From Bradyrhizobium sp. BR13661 (GTDB taxonomy: Bacteria; Pseudomonadota; Alphaproteobacteria; Rhizobiales; Xanthobacteraceae): a stretch of DNA of 64,000 bases. Positions 52,018 through 61,258 of this stretch are shown one piece after another. The stretch lies in NCBI RefSeq assembly GCF_029892425.1, contig NZ_JARXWB010000003.1:372001-436000 (forward strand), read 5' to 3'. Both the position numbers and the translations under genes were made by a program. The stretch's first letter is position 1, and the number at the start of each line of letters is the position of its first letter. Under the pieces are notes generated by a model. That model had not been told where the DNA came from, ran no database searches, and saw only the letters and a list, made by a program, of their open reading frames with translations.

Positions 52018-54455
52018 TTGGAAGCCTCCAATTCGTCGAGATGCGGGATGAGGTCGGTCGCCCAGGAGATGTCGCGCGCCCTGAGCCAGCCGCGTACAAA
52101 GTCCTCACGGCCATGTTCGGCAAGGACCTGTTCGATAAGGGCCTGGTCGGCTTTGGAGGAAGCGGCCGTGAAGGCCAGGGCAACCTCGCCGAGACCGAGC
52201 TCGAACAGGCGATTGCCGCGGCGCGACTGGTAATAGTAGTCGCGCTTCGGCGTTGCGCGCGCCAGGATCTCGATCTGCCGGTCGTTAAGCCCAAAGCGTC
52301 GATAGACTGCCGTGATTTGTGGCTCGATGGCGCGGTCGTTCGGCAGCAAGATGCGTGTCGGGCAGCTCTCGATGATGACAGGCGCGATCGCGGATCCATC
52401 GACGTCAGCCAATGACTGGGTGGCGAAAATGACGGAGGCGTTCTTCTTGCGAAGGGTTTTCAGCCACTCACGCAGTTGACCGGAAAACCCTTCATCATCG
52501 AGCGCGAGCCATCCTTCATCGATGATGAGCAGAGTTGGCCGGCCATCAAGCCGTGCTTCAGTACGGTGGAACAGATAGGAAAGGACTGCTGGTGCGACTG
52601 CGGTTCCGATCAGCCCATCCGTTTCGAAGACCTGAACCGATGATTCTCCCAACCGTTCGCTTTCGGCATCGAGCAAACGATCATAGGGCCCCCCGATACA
52701 GTACGGCTGCAAGGCCCGTTTCAGGACATTGGATTGAAGGAGAACGGAAAGCCCGGTGAGGGTACGCTCCTCGACGGGGGCGGAGGCCAGCGAACTCAAG
52801 GCCGACCAAATGTGCTCCTTGAGTTCAGGCGTGACCTCGATCCGCTCACGCGTCAGGATCGAGCTGATCCAGTCGGCCGCCCAGCCGCGTTCGGCAACCT
52901 CATCGATTCTGGCAAGCGGCTGGAGAGAAACGGATTCGGACAATTCGCCGGCAACGGCACCGCCGAGATCATGCCAATCGCCGCCCATGGCGATTGCAGC
53001 CGCGCGGATCGATCCGCCGAAATCGAAGGCAAAGATTTGAGATTCGGGGTAACGGCGAAATTGCAGCGCCATCAACGCCAACAGCACCGATTTGCCGGCC
53101 CCTGTCGGCCCGACCACCATCGCATGTCCGACATCGCCGACATGAAGCGAAAAGCGAAACGGCGTTGAACCTTCCGTCTTGGCCAGGAACAGCGGTGGTG
53201 CCTTGAGATGATGGTCCCTGGCCTCCCCCGCCCATACTGCGGACAGGGGGATCATGTGTGCCAGATTCAGGGTCGAGATCGGAGGCTGCCGGACGTTGGC
53301 ATAGACGTGTCCCGGCAAGCTGCCAAGCCAGGCCTCGACCGCATTGACCGTTTCGACCATGCAGGTAAAATCCCGGCCCTGGATCACCTTTTCGACGAGA
53401 CGAAGCTTTTCGTCAGCGGTAGCAGGATCGGTGTCCCAGACCGTGAATGTCGCCGTGACAAAAGTTTGCCCAATTTGATCCGAGCCCAATTCCTGCAGTG
53501 CCGCATCGGCATCCAGCGCCTTGTTATGCGCATCAGTATCGAGCAGCGCGGAGGCTTCGTTGGTCATCACCTCTTTCAGAATCGCAGCCACTGACTTGCG
53601 TTTGGCGAACCATTGCCGCCTGATCCGGGTCAGAAGTTTTGTCGCGTCCCCTTTGTCGAGCATGATCGCGCGGGTCGACCAGCGATAGGCGAATGCGAGG
53701 CGGTTCAGGTCGTCGAGAATCCCGGGCGTCGTCGCTGTCGGAAACCCCACGACGGTCAAGACGCGCAGATGTGCTGAACCCAGCATCGGCTCGAGGCCAC
53801 CGGTCAGCGGTTGATCGGCAAGCAGCGCGTCGAGATACATCGGGATCTCGGGCACCCTGACCCGATGCCGCTTGGTCGAAACCGTCGAGTGCAGGTAGGT
53901 CAGCGTTGCCTCGTCATCGAGCCAGGCACACTCCGGCATGAACCCCTCGATGAGCTGAAGCACGCGGCTGGTTCGGTCGATGAAGCCGCGGAGGATTTCG
54001 CGCGCATCGGCATCCACGGTGCGGTTGCTGCCTTCGTAAAGCAGCCGTTCCGCTCTGGCCGAACCCTCCGCCAGCGGGAGGTAGAGAAACGTCAAGAAGT
54101 AGGTCGACTCGTAATGGGCGCCGGCTTCTTCGAACTGCGCTCTCCGCTCCGCATCGACCAGGGCAGAAGCTACATCCGGAAAAGTGTTGGGCGGATAAGC
54201 TCCCGCGGAATGGCGCTGGGCCTCGACAAATATTGCCCAGCCGGATTCAAGCCGACGCAGCGCGTTGTTGAGACGGCCGGCAACAGCAACAAGCTCTGCC
54301 GGCACGGAGCTGTCGAGGTCGGGTCCTCGAAACCTTGCCGTGCGCTGGAACGATCCGTCCTTATTCAGGATGATCCCCTCATCGACAAGAGCTGCCCACG
54401 GTAGAAAATCGGCGAGCCGGGTATTGGAACGGCGGTATTCGGCGAGATTCATCAT
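52014..54455 (-). CDS. trbE: TrbE, conjugal transfer ATPase (VirB4-like)
   Basis: An 813-residue ATPase with Walker A VVGPTGAGKSVLLALM (about residue 450) and Walker B LLIIDEGWLALDD, followed by LRKKNASVIFATQSLADV. It begins MMNLAEYRRSNTRLADFLPW, typical of the TrbE group. It powers assembly of the type IV secretion channel. The gene is intact over its full length. Confidence 0.96.
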   Translation of the reverse strand: MMNLAEYRRSNTRLADFLPWAALVDEGIILNKDGSFQRTARFRGPDLDSSVPAELVAVAGRLNNALRRLESGWAIFVEAQRHSAGAYPPNTFPDVASALVDAERRAQFEEAGAHYESTYFLTFLYLPLAEGSARAERLLYEGSNRTVDADAREILRGFIDRTSRVLQLIEGFMPECAWLDDEATLTYLHSTVSTKRHRVRVPEIPMYLDALLADQPLTGGLEPMLGSAHLRVLTVVGFPTATTPGILDDLNRLAFAYRWSTRAIMLDKGDATKLLTRIRRQWFAKRKSVAAILKEVMTNEASALLDTDAHNKALDADAALQELGSDQIGQTFVTATFTVWDTDPATADEKLRLVEKVIQGRDFTCMVETVNAVEAWLGSLPGHVYANVRQPPISTLNLAHMIPLSAVWAGEARDHHLKAPPLFLAKTEGSTPFRFSLHVGDVGHAMVVGPTGAGKSVLLALMALQFRRYPESQIFAFDFGGSIRAAAIAMGGDWHDLGGAVAGELSESVSLQPLARIDEVAERGWAADWISSILTRERIEVTPELKEHIWSALSSLASAPVEERTLTGLSVLLQSNVLKRALQPYCIGGPYDRLLDAESERLGESSVQVFETDGLIGTAVAPAVLSYLFHRTEARLDGRPTLLIIDEGWLALDDEGFSGQLREWLKTLRKKNASVIFATQSLADVDGSAIAPVIIESCPTRILLPNDRAIEPQITAVYRRFGLNDRQIEILARATPKRDYYYQSRRGNRLFELGLGEVALAFTAASSKADQALIEQVLAEHGREDFVRGWLRARDISWATDLIPHLDELEASK

Positions 54456-54463
54456 GGGAGGCC

Positions 54464-54727
54464 TCAGGTGTTGAGATGACCGGGGATGCGAAGGTGCCGG
54501 CGGACGACCTCGACAAAGTCAGGGTCGCGCTTGGCGGCCCAGACGGCGACCATGTGGCCGACGAACCAAAGCAGGAGGCCCGCGATCCAGAGGCGCAGGC
54601 CGATGCCGAGCGCCGCAGCCAGCGTGCCGTTAAAGATGGCGATGGAACGTGGAGCACCGCCCATCAGGATCGGCTCGGTCAACGCGCGATGTACCGGCGT
54701 GACGAACCCTGGGATCTCACCGTCCAT
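54464..54727 (-). CDS. trbD: TrbD, conjugal transfer protein (VirB3-like)
   Basis: An 87-residue membrane protein: IPGFVTPVHRALTEPILMGG, a hydrophobic region (GLRLWIAGLLLWFVGHMVAV) and AKRDPDFVEVVRRHL. The ATG at 54727 overlaps the trbC stop (TGATG). Confidence 0.93.
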   Translation of the reverse strand: MDGEIPGFVTPVHRALTEPILMGGAPRSIAIFNGTLAAALGIGLRLWIAGLLLWFVGHMVAVWAAKRDPDFVEVVRRHLRIPGHLNT

Positions 54728-55053
54728 CAGATCGTCACTCCGCCGCCAAACGAGAAAAACGACAGAAAGAAGCTCGACGCGGCAAAGGCGATCGACAGGC
54801 CGAACACGATCTGGATTAGCCTGCGGAAGCCACCCGACGTGTCGCCGAACGCGAGCGATAGCCCGGTGACGATGATGATGATGACAGCGATGATCTTGGC
54901 GACCGGTCCTTCGACCGATTGAAGGATCTGGTTGAGTGGCTGCTCCCATGGCATGTTGGAGCCGGCGGCCTGGGCCGTGCTGACCGTCATGAGGGCCGTT
55001 GCGAATATCACGGTAGCGACGAAATCTCGCCCGCGAGGCAGAGTCATACTCAT
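54727..55053 (-). CDS. trbC: TrbC, pilin (VirB2-like)
   Basis: A 108-residue prepilin with a signal sequence (FVATVIFATALMTVSTAQA) and two hydrophobic helices separated by GDTSGGFRR. It forms the conjugative pilus. The ATG overlaps the trbB stop and follows GGGGAC. Confidence 0.93.
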   Translation of the reverse strand: MSMTLPRGRDFVATVIFATALMTVSTAQAAGSNMPWEQPLNQILQSVEGPVAKIIAVIIIIVTGLSLAFGDTSGGFRRLIQIVFGLSIAFAASSFFLSFFSFGGGVTI

Positions 55054-56018
55054 GATTTGTCCCCTATTGCTGTCAGGCTGTAGTCGCCGGCAGTTCCGAG
55101 TCCTGTGACGCTAGTGAGTTCGGCCAGACGGCGCTCGGCGCCGCGTCCGGAAAGGACGGCAATGACATTGATGGTTTCCGCGATCAGGACACGCGGCACG
55201 GTGACAACAGCTTCCTGGATGAGCTGCTCGAGCCGGCGCAGCGCGCCAAGCGCCGTGCCGGCGTGGATGGTGCCGATGCCGCCGGGATGGCCGGTCCCCC
55301 AGGCTTTGAGCAGATCGAGCGCCTCCGCTCCGCGCACCTCTCCGATCGGGATGCGGTCGGGCCGGAGGCGAAGTGATGAACGCACAAGGTCTGATAGCGT
55401 GATCACGCCGTCCTTTGTCCGTAGCGCCACGAGGTTGGGCGCCTTGCACTGAAGTTCTCGCGTATCCTCGATCAGAACGACACGATCCGAGGTCTTGGCA
55501 ACTTCCGCCAGGAGTGCGTTGGTCAGCGTCGTCTTGCCGCTGGAGGTACCGCCTGCCACAAGGATATTCTTGCGTGCTTCGACCGCGCCTTTCAAAGCGC
55601 TGGCCTGGCCCGAAGTCATGATTCCGGCGGCGACGTAGTCGTCCAGCGTGAACACGGCAACGGCCGGCTTGCGGATAGCGAAGGCCGGCGCCGCAACCAC
55701 CGGCGGCAACAGTCCCTCAAAGCGCTCCCCCGTCTCGGGCAACTCGGCCGATATACGCGGGCTGACTGCGTGGACTTCGGCACCCACATGGTGGGCGACC
55801 AATCGAATGATCCGCTCTCCGTCCGAGGCAGACACCATTTCTCCGGTATCCGCCAAACCACTCGACAGCCGGTCGATCCACAACCGCCCATCAGGGTTGA
55901 GCATGACCTCAACGACACCAGGATCTTCGAGGAAGCGCGCGATCGCAGGACCAAACGCTGTGCGCAGCATGCGCGCGCCGCGTGAAATCGCCTCCGATTG
56001 AATGGAATGGATTGCCAC
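55050..56018 (-). CDS. trbB: TrbB, conjugal transfer ATPase (VirB11-like)
   Basis: A traffic ATPase of 322 residues with Walker [17 protein letters not shown], the Asp box [10 protein letters not shown], Walker B-like [16 protein letters not shown] and the His box [16 protein letters not shown]. The start is uncertain: GTG 56018 has GGGGA upstream, TTG 56033 is in frame, and ATG 55970 gives a shorter protein. It heads the trb operon. Confidence 0.94.
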   Translation of the reverse strand: MAIHSIQSEAISRGARMLRTAFGPAIARFLEDPGVVEVMLNPDGRLWIDRLSSGLADTGEMVSASDGERIIRLVAHHVGAEVHAVSPRISAELPETGERFEGLLPPVVAAPAFAIRKPAVAVFTLDDYVAAGIMTSGQASALKGAVEARKNILVAGGTSSGKTTLTNALLAEVAKTSDRVVLIEDTRELQCKAPNLVALRTKDGVITLSDLVRSSLRLRPDRIPIGEVRGAEALDLLKAWGTGHPGGIGTIHAGTALGALRRLEQLIQEAVVTVPRVLIAETINVIAVLSGRGAERRLAELTSVTGLGTAGDYSLTAIGDKS

Positions 56019-56420
56019 CGCCGTCCCCAACAACGAGGCCGTCCCGATCGGCCTCAGATGGGGATGAATAGAAAAGGCAGGAAGTGGCTCAGCACAACAA
56101 GGCAGTTGTCGGATTAGTAGCTTGGCGTAGGAAAGGAGAGATAAAGGGGTCTCCGGAGTCTTTGCTCAGCAACGACGGCGGCATAAACAAGGTCAGCCCC
56201 TCGCTCGTTAAACTGCCGTTTCGCTTTAGGTCGTGTATCCAAGCGCATCGCGTCTATCCTCAGAATTGCGATCTCGATGGGTACAAACTCGATTCTGCAG
56301 CAAGGAACAACATCGGTCATTGGGCTGGGCTTTCGCCGAGCGGCGTGCGCCCAACTCAATCCTTTAGTGGCTGTGTTCGATAGAGCGCGACGTTTTTGCG
56401 AGATTGCTCTTGCGCCTGGC
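56019..56420. other. Region between the MFS gene and trbB
   Basis: About 400 bases that should hold the trb promoter. The short frames present have no ribosome site or similarity. No repeat or clear operator was seen. Confidence 0.5.
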
Positions 56421-57941
56421 TTACCAATCCACTCCGTCACACGCCTCGAAAATGGGCCGCTCGAAGGGTGGTCGTCCGACTCCGACCGAGGCTGCGCCGA
56501 CTTTGGGAGGCCGGGCGAACGGACGGCAGAGACTCTTGCCGAACGTACTTATCCACGGCATCGCAAACCACGCCAACGCGGCCGTTTGAAGGGCAACGCA
56601 GAGACCGAATGCGGCCTGATACGCGGCCACCGGATAGTGCCCGTCCTGAGACGGCCATTGTCCGACCACGAGCCCAATGCCGTATTGAACCAAGAACGCC
56701 CAGCCGAAGTGCAAGAGGTTGAGAGCGCCGTTGGCGCGCGCGGCAAATTGCTTGGGGAAATACTCGGCGATGGCCGCGAAGCTTAGCACGGTTGCGGCGC
56801 CGGCGATCGACACCATGGACCAAGGCAGAAGTGACGGCAGCGGGAGGCGCAAAATCAGCGCAAGTTCGCCCACCGCGAACAGTCCTCCCACGCCCGCCAA
56901 CAGGATTTCCGTTCTTATGTTGTGTTTGCGTAGACGATCGGCCGTGGCACCGACAAACAAGGCTCCAAAGCTAAGTACAACAGCCATAAGGAACATTTGA
57001 TGGACGCGGCTCTGTTGGTCGAATCCTTCTACATCGGTAAGCCAGGCTGCGGCCCACAATGACTGCAACGCCCAGGACGAGCCGATGCAGGCCGCCGACA
57101 GCGGTGCAACTCTGAGGAATCGCGGATCTGAATAGACCGACCACAACGTCAGTGGCTTTTGAGCTGATGTAACGATCTCTGAATCCTCGGCCCTTTTCGG
57201 AACGACCATATAGATGAGTCCAGCGACCGCGACCGTCCCAATGGTCAGGACTTCGAACAGGCTTCGCCAGCCAATCCAATTCAGCAACCAATCGGTCGGC
57301 GCGGTGGCCGTAACCGCTCCCAGAGACCCCAACATGATCATCCAGCCGTTCATGAGCGCGACGCGCTCCTTCGGAAACCAGGTGACGATGGCCTTGAGTC
57401 CGGCCATCAACGAGCCGGCAACGCCGAGTCCAATCATGGCGCGCGCCACAAGAAGCTCTGGAAAGCTCGACGCCGTACCGAACAGCGTAGCGCCGCCGGC
57501 CGCGATGACCAGCAGCACGCCCTGGACTCGGCGCGGCCCAAATCGATCCAGAAATACCCCTATTGGGATCTGGGCCAGCCCGAAGACCAGGAAATAGACC
57601 GACGCGAGCAGCCCGACCTCTGCAGCTTCAATCCCGAAGTCGGAGGCCAATGCCGGCGAGATCGCGGCATTAATGGTTCGAAAGAGGTAGGCAAGATAGT
57701 AGCCAGCAGCGAAGGGCAGGAAAACAGAGAGGATCAGGCGCAATATTGAAGGCGAGGATTTCTGCGAGACATCCGAGTCCCTCGTCGACTCCGACTCGGA
57801 ATCAATAGCCCTCCGCTGCGGAGTAGGCTTTCCATGTTCGACGGCATCAAGCCGGCCCGCAGAACGAGCTTGAACGGTCGCGAAAGTACAAATTGCCGCC
57901 GCCCTCCCCGGCGGCAGCGAACGATCCGGGCTTGATTTCAA
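56421..57941 (-). CDS. Major facilitator superfamily transporter
   Basis: A protein of up to 506 residues with 12 predicted helices. The MFS motif between helices 2 and 3 is visible (GVFLDRFGPRRVQGV), followed by AMIGLGVAGSLMAGLKAIVT and WFPKERVALMNGWMIMLG. The substrate cannot be told. The start is unclear: TTG 57941 has GAAGAGG directly before it and lies inside the CopG-like gene, while the next in-frame start, TTG 57743, is just before helix 1 (LRLILSVFLPFAAGYY). It lies between traG-linked genes and trbB, where the basic element has no transporter, so it is probably cargo. Confidence 0.85.
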   Translation of the reverse strand: MKSSPDRSLPPGRAAAICTFATVQARSAGRLDAVEHGKPTPQRRAIDSESESTRDSDVSQKSSPSILRLILSVFLPFAAGYYLAYLFRTINAAISPALASDFGIEAAEVGLLASVYFLVFGLAQIPIGVFLDRFGPRRVQGVLLVIAAGGATLFGTASSFPELLVARAMIGLGVAGSLMAGLKAIVTWFPKERVALMNGWMIMLGSLGAVTATAPTDWLLNWIGWRSLFEVLTIGTVAVAGLIYMVVPKRAEDSEIVTSAQKPLTLWSVYSDPRFLRVAPLSAACIGSSWALQSLWAAAWLTDVEGFDQQSRVHQMFLMAVVLSFGALFVGATADRLRKHNIRTEILLAGVGGLFAVGELALILRLPLPSLLPWSMVSIAGAATVLSFAAIAEYFPKQFAARANGALNLLHFGWAFLVQYGIGLVVGQWPSQDGHYPVAAYQAAFGLCVALQTAALAWFAMPWISTFGKSLCRPFARPPKVGAASVGVGRPPFERPIFEACDGVDW

Positions 57942-58494
57942 CCTCTTCCGTAGCAGATCCTCGATCTCTGTGTTGCTGATTTGGGCGGTGCGATATGTCG
58001 TTGGCTTCGCAGTCGCTGGAATCGAGGCGGTCGATCGTCTCCTGCATCAAGGGCCGGCCCTGCCGAACGCGTCGGTCGACCTGCTCGGCCAAAACCTTGA
58101 AGCGCTCGTCGCCGAGGTGAGCGGCTTCCTGCTGCCGCGCTTGCGGGAGCGGTGGCATGACTGCAAGGTGATACCGGGCGTGCAGCGCGACGGTTTCGGC
58201 CATGACCCGCATGTTGCGCTCAAGGCGGTCGAGCTTATCGTCGATGTCGTCAAACCGGTCCCTTACGGTATCTTCAATCGAGGGAGCTACGCTCAGAAAG
58301 CGTTCAAGGGCGGCTTCCACGACCATGCTCTTGCCGACACCGGGACGTTCAGTTGCAGCGGAAAATCGATTGTACAGATCCTCGGTAAGCCTGACGGTCA
58401 CCTTGCGGCTCCGCTTAGGTCTACGCTTGGAAGCCGACAGGGCATTGGCGTGAGCATCGCTAGCCTGCATATCGACTTCGCTGTGGAGCTGCAT
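57847..58494 (-). CDS. Ribbon-helix-helix (CopG-like) protein
   Basis: A 215-residue protein. The N-terminal ribbon-helix-helix region is RSRKVTVRLTEDLYNRFSAA with VGKSMVVEAALERFL. A coiled-coil follows (DDIDDKLDRLERNMRVMAET). The last 60 residues are low in similarity to anything and overlap the start of the MFS gene, so the original end may have been replaced. The ATG at 58494 has GGAAG upstream. Likely a DNA-binding accessory of transfer. Confidence 0.75.
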   Translation of the reverse strand: MQLHSEVDMQASDAHANALSASKRRPKRSRKVTVRLTEDLYNRFSAATERPGVGKSMVVEAALERFLSVAPSIEDTVRDRFDDIDDKLDRLERNMRVMAETVALHARYHLAVMPPLPQARQQEAAHLGDERFKVLAEQVDRRVRQGRPLMQETIDRLDSSDCEANDISHRPNQQHRDRGSATEEVEIKPGSFAAAGEGGGNLYFRDRSSSFCGPA

Positions 58495-58670
58495 GACCGT
58501 TCTTCCTTTTCGCCAAGGACACACTGACCATTTGCACCGGGCCGACCGGCACGAGATCAGGTGATCAATCCTGAACGAAGTGAGAGAAGAACCTCATCGG
58601 CGTTGCTTTCAAGCCAACGAAGATTTCGATCGTAGTCTGGCGCAGCAAAAGATGGGAATGGCGAGGTCAA

Positions 58671-59108
58671 TCAAGCCGAACCAGGCTCGCTCGATTGCTT
58701 ACCGAGCGGCTCGGCATCCACGGATATTTCCTGTGCCAGGCTCTGGCCCTTGGCCAGCCTTCGTGCCAACGCTTCGACAAACCGTTCGTAACGTTCGCGT
58801 CCCTTGGCTTGCGCGGCAGGAAGTGCTGCCTCAGGGACAGGCGACGTTGCGGTCAGCCAGAACCGCACGAATAGAGCGACCGCTTCATTGGAGATCGTGA
58901 CATGACGTTCGAGCCGCTCGACCTGTCGCGTCAACCGGTCCAGCCGTTTCCCAAGTGCGGCTTCCATTCTTTCGGAATTGTCCGGCGACAGAAACGAGGC
59001 CAATGCCGTCTCGACGACAAACGCCTGATGTACGCGCTTTCGACCGGCATAGTCGGCGAGTTGCCGTGCAAGGTCGGGCGGCAGACGAAATGTGTGTTTG
59101 GTCCTCAT
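58671..59108 (-). CDS. CopG-family ribbon-helix-helix protein
   Basis: A 145-residue protein: TKHTFRLPPDLARQLADYAG, HQAFVVETALASFLSPDNSE, then a helical segment with KRLDRLTRQVERLERHVTIS. CopG genes regularly follow traG in trb-type integrative elements. It lies 9 bases after traG. It shares the layout of the gene at 57847 and may be a distant paralogue. Confidence 0.85.
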   Translation of the reverse strand: MRTKHTFRLPPDLARQLADYAGRKRVHQAFVVETALASFLSPDNSERMEAALGKRLDRLTRQVERLERHVTISNEAVALFVRFWLTATSPVPEAALPAAQAKGRERYERFVEALARRLAKGQSLAQEISVDAEPLGKQSSEPGSA

Positions 59109-59117
59109 CTCAGAGTC

Positions 59118-61124
59118 TCATAGGCCGAGGCCGTCGCCGGGATCCATCGCCGCCTGGCGGGCGATATCCGACCCCTGCTTTCGTAAGGTGGCTGCGCGCT
59201 GGACCTCGTCATCCGCCTCTTCGTCAGCAAAATCGAATTCGGCCTTCGCTGGACCGGGTTCCGCTATGACTTCCTCATGTTGGGGAAGCTCCGGCTCCCG
59301 CCGAAGGCCTCCGTTAGCTGGATCATTGCTTGTTTCGGCGGTCTCGGGCTGAACTATTGGCTCGGCTCCAGCGATATCCGCGATGGGCCGGCGCAGGCCG
59401 CTCCATTCATCATCGCGCATCTCGCGAGGCTCCAGCTCTCCGCCAAGCTTGACGGGAGGAATGACGCGCTCGCGGAAACGCTCGTCTTCGAAATAGCGCG
59501 CTTTCTTGGCGCGGATCGGCGAACATCCGGAAACCAGGACCAATTCGTCGTCAGGCGGCAATTGCATCACCTCGCCCGGCGTCAGCAAGGGACGCGCGGT
59601 TTCTTGCCGCGATACCATCAGGTGTCCCAACCATGGACTGAGCCTGTGACCAGCATAGTTCTTCATGGCGCGCAGCTCGGTGGCCATTCCCAGTGCATCC
59701 GAGATGCGCCGTGCAGTCCGCTCGTCGTTGCTCGCGAAGCAGACGCGGACGTGGCAATTGTCGAGAATTGAGTTGTTCGAACCGTATGCCTTTTCGATCT
59801 GGTTGAGCGACTGGGCAATAAGGAAGCTCTTCAGCCCATAACCCGCCATGAACGCCAACGCCGATTCGAAGAAGTCGAGTCTGCCTAGGGCGGGAAACTC
59901 ATCCAGCATCAGCAGCAGCCGATGCCTACGCCTTTGAGCATCCAGATCCTCCGTCAATCTCCGGCCGATTTGATTGAGGATCAGGCGTATCAGCGGCTTG
60001 GTCCGACTGATGTCGGACGGCGGTACGACAAGGTATAACGAGGCAGGTCGCCTGGCCTCGACGAGATCGCTGATTCGCCAATCACTCGATCGCGTCACCT
60101 GCGCTATGACGGGGTCGCGATAGAGACCGAGGAACGACATTGCCGTCGATAGGACACCAGAGCGCTCGTTCTCGCTCTTGTTCAGGAGCTCGCGTGCGGC
60201 TGAGGCAATAACAGGATGTGGACCGGATCTACCAAGATGCGCTGTCGTCATCATGGCATTCAACGTCACCTCGATTGGCCGCCGCGGATCGGACAGGAAA
60301 TTGGCGACCCCAGCAAGTGTCTTGTCTTTTCCCGTATAAAGCACATGCAGGATGGCGCCTACCAGAAGCGAGTGGCTTGTCTTCTCCCAGTGGTTGCGCT
60401 TATCCAACGCCCCTTCGGGATCCACGAGCACATCCGCGATGTTCTGGACATCGCGCACCTCCCACTCTCCGCGGCGCACCTCCAGAAGTGGATTATAGGC
60501 GGAAGATCTTCGGTTGGTCGGATCGAACAGCAGGACTCGGCCATGCCTGGCGCGGAAACCTGAAGTCAGATTCCAGTTCTCTCCTTTGATATCGTGAACC
60601 ACACAACTGCCCGGCCAGGTCAGCAGGGTCGGAATGACAAGGCCGACGCCCTTGCCGCTCCGTGTCGGCGCGAAACACAGGACGTGCTCTGGTCCATTAT
60701 GCCGAAGGTAATGGCGGCCGAATCGGCCGAGCACGACACCATCCTGGCCCATGAGCTGCGCGGACCGCAGTTCTGAAGCCGCCGCCCAACGCGCCGAGCC
60801 ATAGGTTGCGGCCGTCTTTGCCTCGCGCGCTCGCCAAATCGACATGGCAAAGGCAACGACTATCGAGATGATGCCGCCTGATGCCGCGATGCAGGCGCCC
60901 TGCAGAAATATTCTTGGTGCGTAGGCGTCATAAGCGTACCACCACCAGAAAAACGCCGGCGGATAATAGATAGGCAACCCATCAACCAGCTCAAACCATG
61001 GTCCGCCCAACCGCGGCTGAAAGCCCAGCTTCCAGGCAACCCATTGTGTCGCCGCCCACATCGTGAGGAGGACGATGCCTAGCACGATGCAGGTTTGGCC
61101 CCAAAGCACCTTGGTCGAAGACAT
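59118..61124 (-). CDS. traG: TraG, type IV coupling protein (VirD4-like)
   Basis: A 668-residue membrane ATPase with two N-terminal helices and a cytoplasmic domain with Walker A CFAPTRSGKGVGLVIPTLL (about residue 150) and Walker B LLLMLDEFPALGRL. It hands the relaxase-DNA complex to the trb channel. The acidic C-terminal tail (EFDFADEEADDEVQ) is variable in the family. The start at 61124 (MSSTKVLW) is likely; a GTG lies five codons earlier. Confidence 0.96.
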   Translation of the reverse strand: MSSTKVLWGQTCIVLGIVLLTMWAATQWVAWKLGFQPRLGGPWFELVDGLPIYYPPAFFWWWYAYDAYAPRIFLQGACIAASGGIISIVVAFAMSIWRAREAKTAATYGSARWAAASELRSAQLMGQDGVVLGRFGRHYLRHNGPEHVLCFAPTRSGKGVGLVIPTLLTWPGSCVVHDIKGENWNLTSGFRARHGRVLLFDPTNRRSSAYNPLLEVRRGEWEVRDVQNIADVLVDPEGALDKRNHWEKTSHSLLVGAILHVLYTGKDKTLAGVANFLSDPRRPIEVTLNAMMTTAHLGRSGPHPVIASAARELLNKSENERSGVLSTAMSFLGLYRDPVIAQVTRSSDWRISDLVEARRPASLYLVVPPSDISRTKPLIRLILNQIGRRLTEDLDAQRRRHRLLLMLDEFPALGRLDFFESALAFMAGYGLKSFLIAQSLNQIEKAYGSNNSILDNCHVRVCFASNDERTARRISDALGMATELRAMKNYAGHRLSPWLGHLMVSRQETARPLLTPGEVMQLPPDDELVLVSGCSPIRAKKARYFEDERFRERVIPPVKLGGELEPREMRDDEWSGLRRPIADIAGAEPIVQPETAETSNDPANGGLRREPELPQHEEVIAEPGPAKAEFDFADEEADDEVQRAATLRKQGSDIARQAAMDPGDGLGL

Positions 61125-61258
61125 GAGTGCAAGGTGCACGATGTTCGCGACCGTTCAAGATCAATTCGCCTGCAGGCGTACGCCTTCGGATCGGAGCGTA
61201 AAAATCGGATCAAGCTCAGTTTGGCAACCGCCACCGCTCGCAAATGAGTGCAGCCCGG

